Source: Kalmusia sp. IMI 367209 (Eukaryota; Ascomycota; Dothideomycetes; Pleosporales; Didymosphaeriaceae). From it: a DNA stretch of 64,000 nt. Where the stretch lies: assembly GCA_027946365.1 (NCBI GenBank), contig JAPEUQ010000007.1, positions 1,860,001 through 1,924,000 of the forward strand. Direction: 5' to 3'. The notes below the pieces were generated by a model. The model was not told the DNA's origin. It worked only from the letters and a program-made list of their open reading frames with translations, and searched no databases. Positions 49,299 through 60,811 of this stretch are shown in pieces (positions within the stretch are counted from its first letter, which is position 1; every line of letters begins with the position of its first letter). The position numbers and the translations under genes were made by a program.

Positions 49299-49699
49299 CG
49301 AAATATGGAACAGGATCCCCTTTCAACGGGTACAGGCTCGCAGGTGTTCACTGGATGATTCCTGCAGGGCCCCAAGACTGCTAGAAAGATAATCTTATCG
49401 ATAAGCAGAATCCACCCACCAAACCCATCGTGGCCACATTATGCGGTCCCATGTAACATTTTGCAACATACCGCCTACCATTGCATTGTAAAAATGACCC
49501 AAATCATCAATCAGGTTTTAGTGTACTATAGACATTAGAATGTACGTCTAAAATCGAACCCTCTATTCGGGATGCGGCGCGCCAACCTCGAGTCATATTA
49601 GTCGCGATCTCGCGGGTACAAAAGATCTCCCACTATTGCATGTTTCGAAGATGAAGACGCAAGATACTGAGTTTTCAATCGATAGTAATACCATTCATT
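49299..49699. promoter_or_regulatory. divergent promoter region, Rieske gene / ankyrin protein
   Basis: 401 bases between outward-facing genes; no gene inside. Confidence 0.4.
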
Positions 49700-50771
49700 A
49701 TGAAGCTTCTAGAGCTCCCGCTCCCGCTCGTACAAGACATTCTCGCGCACGTGGTTGCCATCTCCCCAACGATCGCATTAACTTTGCGTCTTCGCCTTGT
49801 AAATAGTAAAGCGCCCCATATCTGCGATTTGCTTTATCACAAGCTCACTCGTACAAGATCTTTTCAACCGCCACATCTTCAAATGGCTCGCACGCAACCA
49901 TCTCAACTCCTTCACTCACTTCGACGAATCGCCCATGCCACGCAGCTTCAAAGTATATCTCATCCGCGAGCACATCGGAGAAGCGCCATACAGAGGCTGC
50001 TCAGACTTCGTGGCGCATATGCACGATGTGACAAACGGCATTCTCCTCATCGAATCGCAATGCCCTCCTGAAAGCACGAGCGTGGAAGTGCGCACCCACA
50101 CTTCCGTCTTGGACGACATTTCTGAGGCTGTAGTGCGCTACGGGTACCACCGTAAGCTCTTCAACGCGAGGAAACGCACGTATACCTCGCCGGTGCGACT
50201 TTTCAAGCAAGCAACAGCGCAAGACGTCCGGCGCTCAACCCTCATGGTAGCCATTATCCTAGGTTGGCATCGCACTTTGCAATTTCTGCTCGAGACTCTA
50301 GACTTCAAGTCTGTAGATTGGACGTCACGCTATTTTGGCCGTCCGCTTCCCACTGCAATCAAGACGCGTAACACTCCTGCTATGAAGCTCTTCCTCTCCC
50401 GCGGTGCTCGCCTTACATATGCGCAGCCGCAGTGGAACAATTACGTACTCAAGATTGCGCGAAAAGGAGACTTAGAGGTCATTCGAACGTTGCTCGACTT
50501 TGCAGATCAGCCTGCGTATCAAGATTTCCCTTGGGCATGGGTAGTTGTGGACGCACTCGCGGCTGCGGGGCGCTGGGAGATCATAGATTTGTTTGCTAAG
50601 AAGGATTGGTCTAATGCTAGGGATGTGTGGGAGCTCATAAATCATAGGGCTTTGGAGTGTGGGCGTGAGGAGGTAGTTCGGAGGATGGTGAAAGGGCTGG
50701 ACGCCATGACTGCACGTGAGGTCGATCAGCTTTCGCTTGTAACAGAAGATAAAAGCAACTCAGAAGCTTAG
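49700..50771 (+). CDS. F-box-like/ankyrin-type protein
   Basis: Two exons, 49700-49805 and 49858-50771, give 339 residues. The intron starts GTAAAG and ends ACAAG and joins LRLVN to NLFNRHIFKWLARN. The N-terminus (MKLLELPLPLVQDILAHVV) is like the F-box-type start seen on many fungal ankyrin proteins. The rest has weak ankyrin-like helices: GWHRTLQFLLETLDF, PLPTAIKTRNTPAMKLFLSR, and KGDLEVIRTLLDFADQP. Its function is probably in protein binding, perhaps substrate choice for ubiquitin ligases, but that is inference from the family only. The lack of strong repeats makes the class tentative. Confidence 0.8.
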
Positions 50772-51173
50772 TGTTGGCGATGCTCGTATTATAGAGCTCG
50801 TGGCAATATGGTTGGTTATGTTGCAGTTTGGGTCAGAGATTAGGGTTAGGGTTACGCGGCTGGGAACCTGTAACGGTACGGCAGCGTTTGGGTTTTCGAT
50901 TATTCTCTATGGTAGGTAGATTTTGGAGTTACGGTTGGGGTGTATGCTGATGCAGCGTGCGAGGCTATTTGTTATTCTGCTAATCGGATCTTGCGCAGTT
51001 ATTGATGATGTGAGATTGAGAGGCTACTCTATCCGGAAGGACAACTTCTTCTCGCGAATCATAGACATCTGACAGCACCGAGCAAATGTGAGCTGACTGC
51101 ATAATATGTGTCTAATACGTGTGTCTGTTTGCTACGTAACAGTCGTAACCAACTTGTGCGGTAACCCACACCC
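50772..51173. other. intergenic region with a short telomere-like tract
   Basis: Contains TTAGGGTTAGGGTTA at 50840-50854, two and a third copies of the fungal telomere unit. This is short enough to be chance or a repair scar. Nothing else is seen. Confidence 0.5.
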
Positions 51174-52424
51174 CTAACTAAACCACGCATTCACACTCTT
51201 CCAGTTGACGTACTGCGGCCCAATTTCTTTGAGATTGCCCACACCCAGATTTGCCGCGTCGATGCTGATCTCGTGTTTCGCAATCTCAATCACCTTCTTC
51301 ACGCCATCCACACCATACACATTGCTGAACATAAACGGCCTGCCGAGTCCGACCGCGCGCACACCAAGCGCAAGCAGCTTCAACACGTCTGCGCCGTACC
51401 GGATACCACCGTCAGCATACACCTCCACCTTCTTGAAGATGTCAGGATCCTCTTCATAAATTTCCAGCGCGACCTCGAGGGCCGAAGGCGTGGTATCGAG
51501 TTGGCGGCCACCATGGTTGGAGATGTAGAATGCTTTGACGCCGTGTTGGACCGCGAGGCGGGCATCCTCGACGGTCTGGATACCTTTCGGTATGATGGGG
51601 AGAGACGTCATGTTGCTGAGCTTGTGGTATAGGTCCCACGTCAGGTAGCTGTACGAGGAGTCTGCGCTTCCCACCCCGTAACGCTTGGCTCGGTGACGAT
51701 TTCCGTCAGCAGCGGAATCGACTGTGAGCACGATGGCTTTTGATCCCGCCTTCTCGATACGTGCAAAGAGCTCCTTCGTCTCGGTGTCGTTATCTGAGAG
51801 GTAGACTTGTTGGAAGAGCACCTGTGAGCTATTTGCCTTAGCGGCAGCGATTTCTTCAATGGTTTTCGAGGCCAGAACAGCGGGCATGTAGAGGATGTCT
51901 CCGGCGGCGGCACCCTTGACGAAGTTGAGTTCTGCGTCGGGATGCGCGTAGCCGCCACGCGCGCAGGGCGCAATGAAGAAGGGGGCAGAGAAGTTGTGGC
52001 CTAGGATGGTGGTGGGGAAGGAGCTTTCAATATTTGTAATATCGACCAAGACTTTATGACATTAGCGAGTGTTGAGCAAATTGCTGAAAGGAGGGGCTCA
52101 CCGCGCGGTCGTAACCGGAAGCGCTGGTAGACTTCGAGATTGTTCCGATAGGACCACTCGCCGGCAGCTCCGTTGCGATAGTATGTGTAAGAAGAAGCGT
52201 TCATCTTGTGCCGTGCAGCCCAGTCAAAGTCTGGCAGCCCGACGAGCCTGTCAAGAGGTGGCAGGGTGCCATTGGGAAGGGAGCCAAAGACCTCGTCAAT
52301 GCTAGCAACATCAGCTACCGATTTATCGTTAACGGTGATGTTCTACTTACCCAGTATCCGGCTCATTCAGGAATGGCCGTGCAGCAAGCGCCACGGACGC
52401 AAACGCAAGAACGGAGCAGCGCAT
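51174..52424 (-). CDS. secreted FMN-dependent alpha-hydroxy-acid oxidase/dehydrogenase
   Basis: Oxidises an alpha-hydroxy acid such as lactate or glycolate using FMN. Three exons (52351-52424, 52102-52301, 51174-52051) give 383 residues. The fold is complete: NLEVYQRFRLRPRVLVDIT, the FMN phosphate block ADGGIRYGADVLKLLALG, and the active-site block FYISNHGGRQLD with the catalytic His and Arg. VLTVDSAADGNRHR is the strand before. There is no cytochrome b5 domain, so it is not a flavocytochrome b2. The first exon encodes a signal peptide (MRCSVLAFASVALA), so the enzyme is probably secreted and would make peroxide outside the cell if it uses oxygen. Family call is certain; substrate is not. Confidence 0.93.
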
Positions 52425-53622
52425 CGTGAACGAGTGACTTTAGTGAGAGACGAATGTCCGCTGGAAAGCTCTACGCCTGCTGATAACCAAGGGACGCGGT
52501 TGGTAATATATAGGAAAGAGGTACGGCCAAGCCGCCGTCTCACCGCAGGACCCATGCGTACCGAGAAATTGCTGTGCACATTGGAATGTTCCTGCTTCAG
52601 CTAATTTGCTTGTTTGATTTCTCATCGATGACTATTACCTGCCTGCCCAGCCATGGCGTCATCTCCGCTGTTTCATTCAGAAGTTGTTAACATTCGAATG
52701 CGGCCGTTTCAAATAAAACAGGCGTATCGGAGCGTTGCGACAGGGCGCCCTATCTACATCGGGCAGGTTGTATGGACCGACTACCTTACTTGAACAACAA
52801 AAATTGCTTCAACTGCCTTTCTTGGCTCATTCGCCATTATGCGACTCTGGGCGCAATCTGAATGGCACCTCGGTATAACTGCGGTTTGTATAGTTTGATA
52901 GCGTGGTGTCGCTTGTGCGGAGCGGAGTGCGCTTATAGATCGCGTGGGGGTGCGTATCGACGAGAGGGGGAGCACAGGCGTGCACATGGCCATCAGTGCA
53001 TACAAGGAATTTTCACTCTGGCCAAATACAATCAACTCGCTTGCTGTTAGGATGAGGTTGTCTTCTTGTCTTCTCAAGTAATACCTCACTGTGGCCTAAC
53101 TTCGTCTAGTTAGGGCACAGCCCGATGGCTGCCAATAAGGAAGTACCGCCGTGCTCGGTCACCCTTCATACAGCGCATCGAATGCCTCTCATTGCCTTCC
53201 CACATCTGTGCTTTTCAACGTTTTTTTTTCCGCCGATATCTCCAGTCCTTCCTCAATCATTGACCACGGTATCTCCTTAGCCTATACCATTTGTGCCAGC
53301 TCTTGCTTGCATTGGTAGGGCTGCAAGGGGTTGCTTTCGGATCGCCGTGGGAGAACTAGCCAGGATGAATTGATATTTCGCCGAAATGTCTGCCGAACGT
53401 GGCGCAATCGACGTCATTCCAGACTTCAGAGACTTGGTTTGTTTTCCTACTGCCGGAGGGTGTATTGACGAGCCGATGTCGGATGAGAACCAAGCTTTGC
53501 ACAGCCGCGAATGTGGGTTCTGAGCACACGTACTCATGTAGACGTCGCCTTTGGTGGCTTAGAGTAGCGACGTCCGAGGATAGGGTAGATGATAGTATCT
53601 TGCGCGTACCAGATGGTTTTTC
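52425..53622. other. intergenic region
   Basis: 1.2 kb with no supportable gene. Several short frames overlap on both strands without domains. It includes the promoter of the hydroxy-acid oxidase and the 3' region of the dynactin gene. A T-run lies near 53221. Confidence 0.45.
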
Positions 53623-54340
53623 TCATGCCCACTTGGCAATGTTATTCGGTATCAGCCGCCTGAAAGTGTCAAGCTGCTTCGCGTGGAACGATGTCTTCAT
53701 GTCCTGCACTTCAGGCCGTAGCTGCAACGTCTTGTCGACCCGGTGTTCGGTACCGCAATAAACAACTGTGTAGTCAGGTATGTTGGCATTGGCAGGCACA
53801 ATGCAGTGCGCTGAAACGGTGCAAAACTGTTTACGTTAGTTTCTTGCTCGCATCAAAGGCGCTGCTCCAACGCACCTTTCCCAACACACAACCTCTCCCT
53901 AGATGTGCCCCGACCTCGACCACACTCCCCTCACCCACCTCAGCAGCTTCTATAACAGCGCCTGTCTCCACCACGACATTCCTGCCCAGGACAGTGCCCT
54001 CGCCGCGCATCGAGTTCCGCGCGCTTGTCACTGAGGCGACGCTGCTCCGCTTGCTATCGAGCTCCTCCATGCCCACTCCAACCTTTGCCCGCTCGTATAT
54101 CACGGCTCCTTCCCCGATGACGACGGGTGCGAGATTGCTGCTAATCTTGCTGTGCGGGTGCAGCACGGCGCGGGGTCCGACGGTGATGGGGTGCGTGCCC
54201 GTAAGCTGAGCGTGCTGAGCGATAATAACGGACGGGTCGATGACCATCGAGGAAGGCTTCGGAAGGAGCGAGGCCCGTTTGTTCATCGTGGACGTGCGGC
54301 GGGAGGCATCCGGCCTCGAAGACGTTGGTTGCGACGCCAT
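53623..54340 (-). CDS. DCTN6: dynactin subunit 6 (p27)
   Basis: A left-handed beta-helix subunit of the pointed-end complex of dynactin, which helps dynein bind cargo. Two exons (53876-54340, 53623-53826) give 222 residues. Hexapeptide-like turns are visible: VIIAQHAQLTGTHPITVGPR, VVIGEGAVIYERAKVGVG, VVETGAVIEAAEVGEG and VVEVGAHLGRGCVLGK, closing with CTVSAHCIVPANANIPDYTV. The first 30 residues are Ser/Arg-rich and variable. I start at 54340 (ASQPTSSRPD); upstream sequence in the same frame looks like 5' untranslated DNA. The size is a little above the animal protein, as expected for fungi. Confidence 0.88.
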
Positions 54341-55188
54341 TGTAGGTCGAGGGGCAGTCGTGCTGATGATAGGAAGCCTGGCTCTTGCTACCGCCGAAGA
54401 AGGATTTCTGCAGCTCAATCTGCTGCTAAGTCGGCAGGTTTCGTGGGTCGTTGTATAACAGCCCTTTTTCGGTATGAGACGAACCAGGGAAACGCGTGAG
54501 TAAACAGACGACTTACTAATCTTATCGATAAGTGACAACAACCACCGCGACATCTTTAGGCTCGCTTGATTGAATATTGTATCCAGGCCAGATCTCACAA
54601 AAGTACTGTAGCGTTATACGCAAAGATGGCCCACTCATCTTTCTCTATAAAAACTCTGTCGAGTTTGGAGTCGTTATACTCCCATTACTCTGCACCATCG
54701 TCAATGCAGTAAATAAGAGAATCAGAAATTCCTCATTAGTATCCCGAGCTACAGATCCGTTAATTCGATATCAATCTATCAGAGATACGGCAGCATTAGC
54801 AATCCGAGCATGCATCATTCCGCTTTACAATAAGAATTAGATATTGTGCTGACTCACAAAAAGACACCAGCCAAAAGTCAGAGCAAGCTTTGAAAATACT
54901 TCATGGAGGAAAGGCATTTTATGGTAACGGATCAGATCGACCGAGTTCTATAATGTGCTATCTCCAAGATTATCTTTCCGTGGCACCTGTGCTCGTGATC
55001 TTTTGATAGTCCAGGGCATCCACTAAGAAAGGGCATTATATGCCCTTTAGTCTACTTTCAGAAAGCAGGAAATTGTTTCATTATCTTCAGCAAGTATTCT
55101 TGTTAAAAGCCATAAGCATCTAATGGTATTGCACGCATTGATCATGTCCATGCCTGTGGTCATGAGTCACATCCGCACCCTCATTCTC
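54341..55188. other. intergenic region
   Basis: AT-rich in the second half. No gene is supported. Holds the dynactin promoter and the 3' region of the UstYa-like gene. Confidence 0.4.
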
Positions 55189-55787
55189 TCAGCGTTTAAC
55201 CCAGATGACGAGCTGATACCAAATATAACACTGATTTTCAATACCGAAACCCCTCACCCCACTTATCTGAGTATTTTTCTTCTCAATAGTCAAGTCCGGT
55301 TTGCACATGATAGCTTGCCGATGCAAGTTCATGCAGTGTCTAATGTAAGAAGGACTGGTATTCTTTTCCACAGCTATCTCGTTGAATTCTTCCCCTAATG
55401 TAGCCGCGTCGTGCAACATCCAGTAACAACGCCGGATACTGTTCATACAGTGTAGTTGATGAAACACTGAGAATGTTGACCGCTCTGGAGCTACGGTCGG
55501 CTGTGTAAAGAAGCCTCCGTATGAGGGGAAGAGATGAAGGCAGGTGTAGTCGACTGCGGGAGAAGGATGAGAGCCAGATAAACGCTCATATGTGAATGTC
55601 TTTTACACATGGCGTACTTTTCGTATTGATCAAGACGAGGGAGATGATTGCTCGTTCGCGTCTTATAGTGGGGCTCTTCAAAACGCTCTAGATATGTTAT
55701 AGACACCCTTCCAAGATGAAAAAGGAACAGTGCTCCAACACTACTAAGTAGAATTATTGTACATGGCGTGCAGCGTTTTTTGCCCAT
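55189..55787 (-). CDS. UstYa-like (DUF3328) oxidase-type protein, exon join unclear
   Basis: UstYa-family proteins catalyse oxidative cyclisation in ribosomal cyclic-peptide (dikaritin) and other fungal pathways and sit in the membrane. Here the N-terminus from 55787 has one helix (IILLSSVGALFLFHLG) after a basic KKR start. Both family motifs are present: FHQLHCMNSIRRCYW and YIRHCMNLHRQAIMC, each with the His-Cys pair. The end GVRGFGIENQCYIW matches the usual closing Cys and Trp. The two halves lie in different frames; the switch falls between about 55600 and 55510 and needs an intron I could not place cleanly (GTGTAA to CCGCAG fits but is out by one base) or is a one-base frameshift. About 200 residues in all. 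A tyrosinase gene lies 0.66 kb upstream on the same strand. Confidence 0.72.
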
Positions 55788-56444
55788 ATCGAAGACTGGG
55801 TTTAGGATGTTAGCAAAGCGAAAGCCTCACAAATATTCACGGAAGTAGTGAAGCGATAACTGTGTTGAAGTGACGCCACAAATGGTTCTTGTTTTCCATT
55901 CCGCCAAGAACTGCAATGTAATATTGGATGCTGCCAATCGGTCGTAGTTACATCAATCGTGAGGTAAACGAACCCCGAACCCTGTTCATAATCAAGCAGT
56001 CTATACATGGGTTAGCACTAATTAAGATGCACATCCTGCTAATCTACTAGGCCAGAAAAAGCGTGCTAATTGACCCTCAAAGCGTCTTTATCTTTCATAT
56101 AACAGACTCAGATTTCCCTCGCCGCCTTACCTTCCAAACATCTATAGAGTGATCTTTTTGGCCTTGAGATCTATCTCTAGGGGTACCCTATCGGTACGAG
56201 GCTCACATGGCTAAAAAAAAGTAGTAAGTCTAAAGAGCCTCGTATATTTCGTCTTCTGCTTTCCGCAGAACTTGAAGTTCATACCAGCATGGGCGGCCGC
56301 TGTATGACAATTGAGTAAGACTATAACATGCGAAGCTGAGCTCCGAACGCTTGCAGTAGGAACAGACCGATTTCAATACGTTTAGATAGAAGAGCATGTA
56401 CAAGAAGAAAAGAGGGCGCAGATCATGACGCACGGCCAATCACT
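55788..56444. other. intergenic region between UstYa-like and tyrosinase genes
   Basis: 657 bases with no precursor-peptide gene that I can recognise: no signal peptide with repeated Lys-Arg-bounded cores is seen on either strand. Holds the UstYa-like promoter. Confidence 0.45.
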
Positions 56445-58674
56445 TCACCCCTCAATCAACCCATGTTCTTTGAATCCGCCAACCCACCGGTCAAACGTAT
56501 CATCCGACTGCGCAATCTCAACCGCTGTGCTGATAAGTGACACCTCGAGACCTTTCACTTGATCCTTCTCAATCTTAAAGTCACCCTGATGTTTGATTAA
56601 CAAGATTAGAATAGCGGCACATGGCATACACTTACCAGTCCAAGCCTGTAATGCAAGTTCTTCTTCAAGTACGCCTCGGCTTCCTTTTCCGTCGTCGCGC
56701 CGGAGTCAATAGCCTTCTGAAGCGCAAGTGACAAGTCAATCGTGTGAGAAGTTGTCTGGTCAATCTGTAGTCTCGGTGCGCCCAGCGTAGAAGCCAGCCC
56801 AACAAAGGACTCTGCACCTTGCCATTCCTTGACATTGGCAGGAAAGTCGCCTAGGAAAAGTAGCACGTTGTAGGGAGCACCGCCGCCAACGCCGTTGTCT
56901 AGAGCATAGGACGGAAGCGTGATCTCGGCGAGATACAGGGTCTTGGTGACTGGCACGGTGTCGCGCTCAATTGTGCGCCTGGATTTCGTAGATGTGACAG
57001 ATACATCAGCGGGCCCTGAGTACTGGGCTCTGACTGATGCAACCAAGGTAGCATTGGAAGGGTTGTTGGCGAGTTCAGGATAGGTATAGCCCATATCGCG
57101 GATGTTACGCGCAGAGGTGGAGGTCCAGAAGTCGCCGGCTGCGTTCTTATGGAACGGCGTGAGAGCTGTACGAGTCATTTAGCATGAAAATTGACCTTTA
57201 CAGTGTCGCTGAAGTGACTTACGCGATGATGCATCTAGCTGGTCACCAATGCTGATAGTGTATGTTGGTGTGGCGGCACTGCAAGACCCGAGGTAGGTAT
57301 CGGGGAAGATGGCTTGGTGGAGCGCCAGCTGCCGATCGACATTGCTGCACAAAATGTCACTATCTCCAACTCACAATCCAACCCCTCGGGAATACTCACG
57401 CATGATGCATCCAAAACATAGGATCAAAAGCAGTCGCGCCACTAGGGCTCATATGCCCGGGGAAGTTGGCGTTGTGAATAGCATTGTGAAGGTTCTCTAT
57501 TGTGCCGGCTTTCGCGGTGCCATCACAGCCCTGCGCATTAGAAACTTGGGTGAACGTTTGATACTGTGATAGGATGTTGTAAAGCAACGTCCGCTGACTA
57601 GCGAGAATGGAACGCAGCTTGGAGTTCAACTGAGGATGGTTGCTCGCCGTTTCTCCTGAGCGGACTGTCTGTTGATTATTTTGGCAGACTGCAGGAAGTC
57701 CTCCAGTAGCGCCTCCGGGACCTGTGAATAATGGACAGCCCTGCCTATCATTAGAATGCTGACAGGAGCTGATACAAGACAAAGCCTTACCGTTCCGTTA
57801 ATCTCTTTGTTATCAAGAGGATGAAAGTTATAATCGTAAAGCGGGTTGTCGATCTGAGTAGCTGTACCGTTCGGGAATGTGACGGAGACCTTCTCATTAG
57901 TCATAGATGTAGGTACTACAGGCTGATTGGTGGGAAGCGCTTTAGCCCAGTCCCAGTATGGGATCCGGATCTTGGTTGCGGCATCTTGGTACTTGGTTTG
58001 CGACGCTGTCGGGAATCGACTTGCGATGCTTTGGGCGATCTGTTGCAATTTTTGCTGGCAACAATAAGAATTGGAAAGCCGTCACAGCGAATGAAGAAAT
58101 TTACCTCAAATAGAGCTAGATAGGGACGATGCCAGGTCCCGAAGAGCAGGTGATTATGTGTACCTACTAAATGTAAGCATGACTGTATCGACTAAGAAAT
58201 TTCCTCAGTGGAGCGCTTACAGTAGCCGAGAAAATCCACCCTTTTCCCATCAAGGTTCCCCTCTACGCCATCCCAAGCATACCTACGTTATGAGTTAGAA
58301 AGTGTGATTGTTGGGTCTTTGTAGCATGCTTACCAAGGCATGCCGTGTATACCTAAGAATGAATTAGATAACAGGTTGTAGCGGGCTGATGGGAGAGTCA
58401 CACCTGCAATTTGATACCACGAATCGATAACATGCTGATCCATGGCTTGGAACTCGGCGATTGAAAGCAGAAACAGATTCCATGGCTCTCCACCCGCCTT
58501 CTCTAAGTCGCGCACCTCTACTCGAGGGTAGACGCCGCCAGTCGCACCTGTGATTGCATAATATGACCCAGGACCCTGACGCTTCTCCACCAGTTCACCC
58601 CCAGCAGCAGAGAATGGTGAACCATAAGCGGTAGCTGCGAGTAAAGACACTGCTGCTATTTTGTTGGACTTCAT
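56445..58674 (-). CDS. secreted tyrosinase (type 3 copper)
   Basis: Oxidises phenols to quinones with a two-copper centre. Nine exons (58404-58674, 58334-58352, 58221-58282, 58105-58163, 57791-58054, 57400-57740, 57223-57344, 56636-57165, 56445-56585) close exactly to 602 residues; exon 2 is only 19 bases. A signal peptide (KIAAVSLLAATAYG) is followed by a Kex2-like LVEKR site. Copper A ligands are His in GIHGMPW and in THNHLLFGTWHRPYLALFE; copper B ligands are in LHNAIHNANFPGH and DPMFWMHHANVDR. The C-terminal 200 residues (YNVLLFLGDFPANVKEW) form the domain that normally shields the active site in the proenzyme. The UstYa-like gene downstream hints at peptide modification, though melanin-type pigment formation is the commoner role. 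Confidence 0.93.
58334..58352 (-). other. 19-base micro-exon of the tyrosinase gene
   Basis: Flanked by an acceptor TTCTTAG and a donor GTAAGC. It completes GIHGMPW, which contains the first copper ligand, so it must be spliced in for an active enzyme. Confidence 0.8.
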
Positions 58675-60811
58675 CGCTTAACGAATGAAATGAACTGAAG
58701 AAGAGATAGGAAAAAAGATCCCAAGGCGACTAAGAGATAGAAGATCCTTACCTACCTTGCAATTCTTTTATACTCGTCCTCGATTAACCAAGGCTGCCAC
58801 GCATCGTGGCTTTTACTGTTTGTGCGCAGGAACGAAGACTCTCGTGGGGATAGTGTGCCTCCACACATGCCATGTGCACAGAAGGAACTTCATCTGGCAC
58901 ATGCCATTGGTCTGTGCCCCTTCTAGAAGGCTTGGAGATATTGGAGAAATTGCGAAGAGGATGGCGAACGTTTGTTCGCAGATAAGGCGCACGATGAGCC
59001 TGAACCGTGGGAAACGCCCGTCAGCCGCCACTAAGCTGCACGCGGGTGCACCGACATCTTGCATGCAATGTACTCATCGTCCACGTGCGTTAAATCGTCA
59101 GCTACCTCATCATATAGTGTAATAGGATTGTATACAAGATGACCTATAAGTTACATTGTTTGCGAGCGTTGTGACGAAGGATCATCACCTAGGTAAAGAA
59201 TACGAGGAAATGATGAACTCAGCATCCAAGGACTGATCCTGTGCGCTCCGTCAATGCATCTTACGCGGTCCACTTCAAGGTAAGATGTCAAGTCATTCCT
59301 CTTAGCTCATCAGCCAATGTCTGACGGACCACAGCGAGTCGTGCCGTGGAGAGGCACGGCTCGCACGAGTTGTATGACTGTAAAATTCTTTCGGCTGGTC
59401 ACTGTGATAGGATTCGCAAGTCTTGCAGGATGATAATGTAGATACGAGCGCCTGGCGCTCGGGTAAGATGAGGAATCCTTCCAAGTTTCAAGTCATCCAG
59501 AAACTGAGAGCAGCACCACCACCTCCCAGCGCGCTGTCCCATATTATGCGATAATTGGATCTGATGGAACTTGATGTGAGATCAACAACGGGTGGGTTTA
59601 CCGGTCGTAGTAGTGGCCAGTATTGCCGTAAGCAGCTGGCGAACCTGGGATGATAGTGATGTCGTTCATATGTTATTCTAGCCATACAACATGATGAAGA
59701 GGGGATACAAAGGCAATGCTATGCGACCCCGAGTAGTGGTTAGGTTAAGAGAGATGGAGATTTGTGGCTCCCGCCGCCTCGAGGCGAGCAGGCCCGCCGT
59801 TACCCAGCGCTAGCCTGTGCCACGTGCACAGAGCCTCTTCATCCCTTCATCAATAATCCATCAATCGCTCCACCAGAACTCCACGACGTAAACCATGATT
59901 CTATCTTTGCCACTATGAACTGCCCATCCTTCACACTAGTCGAGTCAATGGAAGCCTAGCTAATGGCGCATACAAATGCCAATGTCACAGTTATCACATA
60001 CCGAAAATACCACTCGCACGACGCTGAGGAATAGCGCCTGCTTTCAAATCTTCATTAGCAAGCAGTGTTACGGCCCTAACAGCAATATGACAGTAATCAT
60101 GCACATTTCATGTGCACCAAAGACAGTCTCGCAGCAAATTTCAACGAAGAAGTCACTCGGTCTTGTGATTTACTGCAAGCAATACAAAAATGCATTCAGA
60201 TTACATTATAACTCCCTTCCGTGGACGTACAAGACTCATGACCAAAGATTTGTTACACTCATGTTTCATGCACTCCTTCACCTTGTGCCTATCGTTACAA
60301 GTCTCCACGCGAAGACGGCAATTTTGCTTATGAATGTGGGGCCTGCAAGGCAATAGTTGAATTTGTGTACTAATATAGAATGCATCAGGCTTAGAATAAT
60401 ACATAATGACCACACCCCTTCACATTCGAAGAGTACGAATTCTGATAGCTACACTGTTCCCTACCTGTTTGAGACTCGGTCTCATTATCCCTAGTCTCCA
60501 GACCTTATCGCAAATGCATGCAACCAAGAGTCTCAATTCATTTGGCGGACACGCGGATGCGGCAATCTTTGGTCTTGGAGCGCACCCGGCAAAACGGCTA
60601 TTGGATAATCCCAACAGCCGTCCATCTTCCACACCAGGAATCTCTATCTGGGATATTAGAAGCAATGTTTGCGGGGCGTGCAATTAATTAAAGAAACGTA
60701 GGTTAACGTCCCCGTGCGTCGCCAGCTCTAAGATAGTGGCCGAGCTGCCTCAACGACACCTCTGCACTTTCCCCACAGTAACAGCTCGCCAGAAGTTTCA
60801 ACTCGATCAAG
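58675..60811. other. long gene-free region
   Basis: 2.1 kb between the tyrosinase start and a DUF1996 gene. No frame has a recognisable domain, signal peptide with repeats, or splice partner. Promoters of the two divergent genes must lie at its ends. Cyclic-peptide precursors are small, so one could be missed by eye, but I searched for repeated basic-bounded blocks and saw none. Confidence 0.5.

Noticed and set aside
53221..53232. T-run as a possible transposon tail
   Set aside because: Too short, with no target-site duplication or coding remnant beside it.
54152..54499. 115-codon + strand frame
   Set aside because: Antisense to the dynactin p27 gene, whose beta-helix repeats are clear.
58757..59122. 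121-codon frame near the tyrosinase, checked as a possible peptide precursor
   Set aside because: No signal peptide and no repeated core bounded by Lys-Arg sites.
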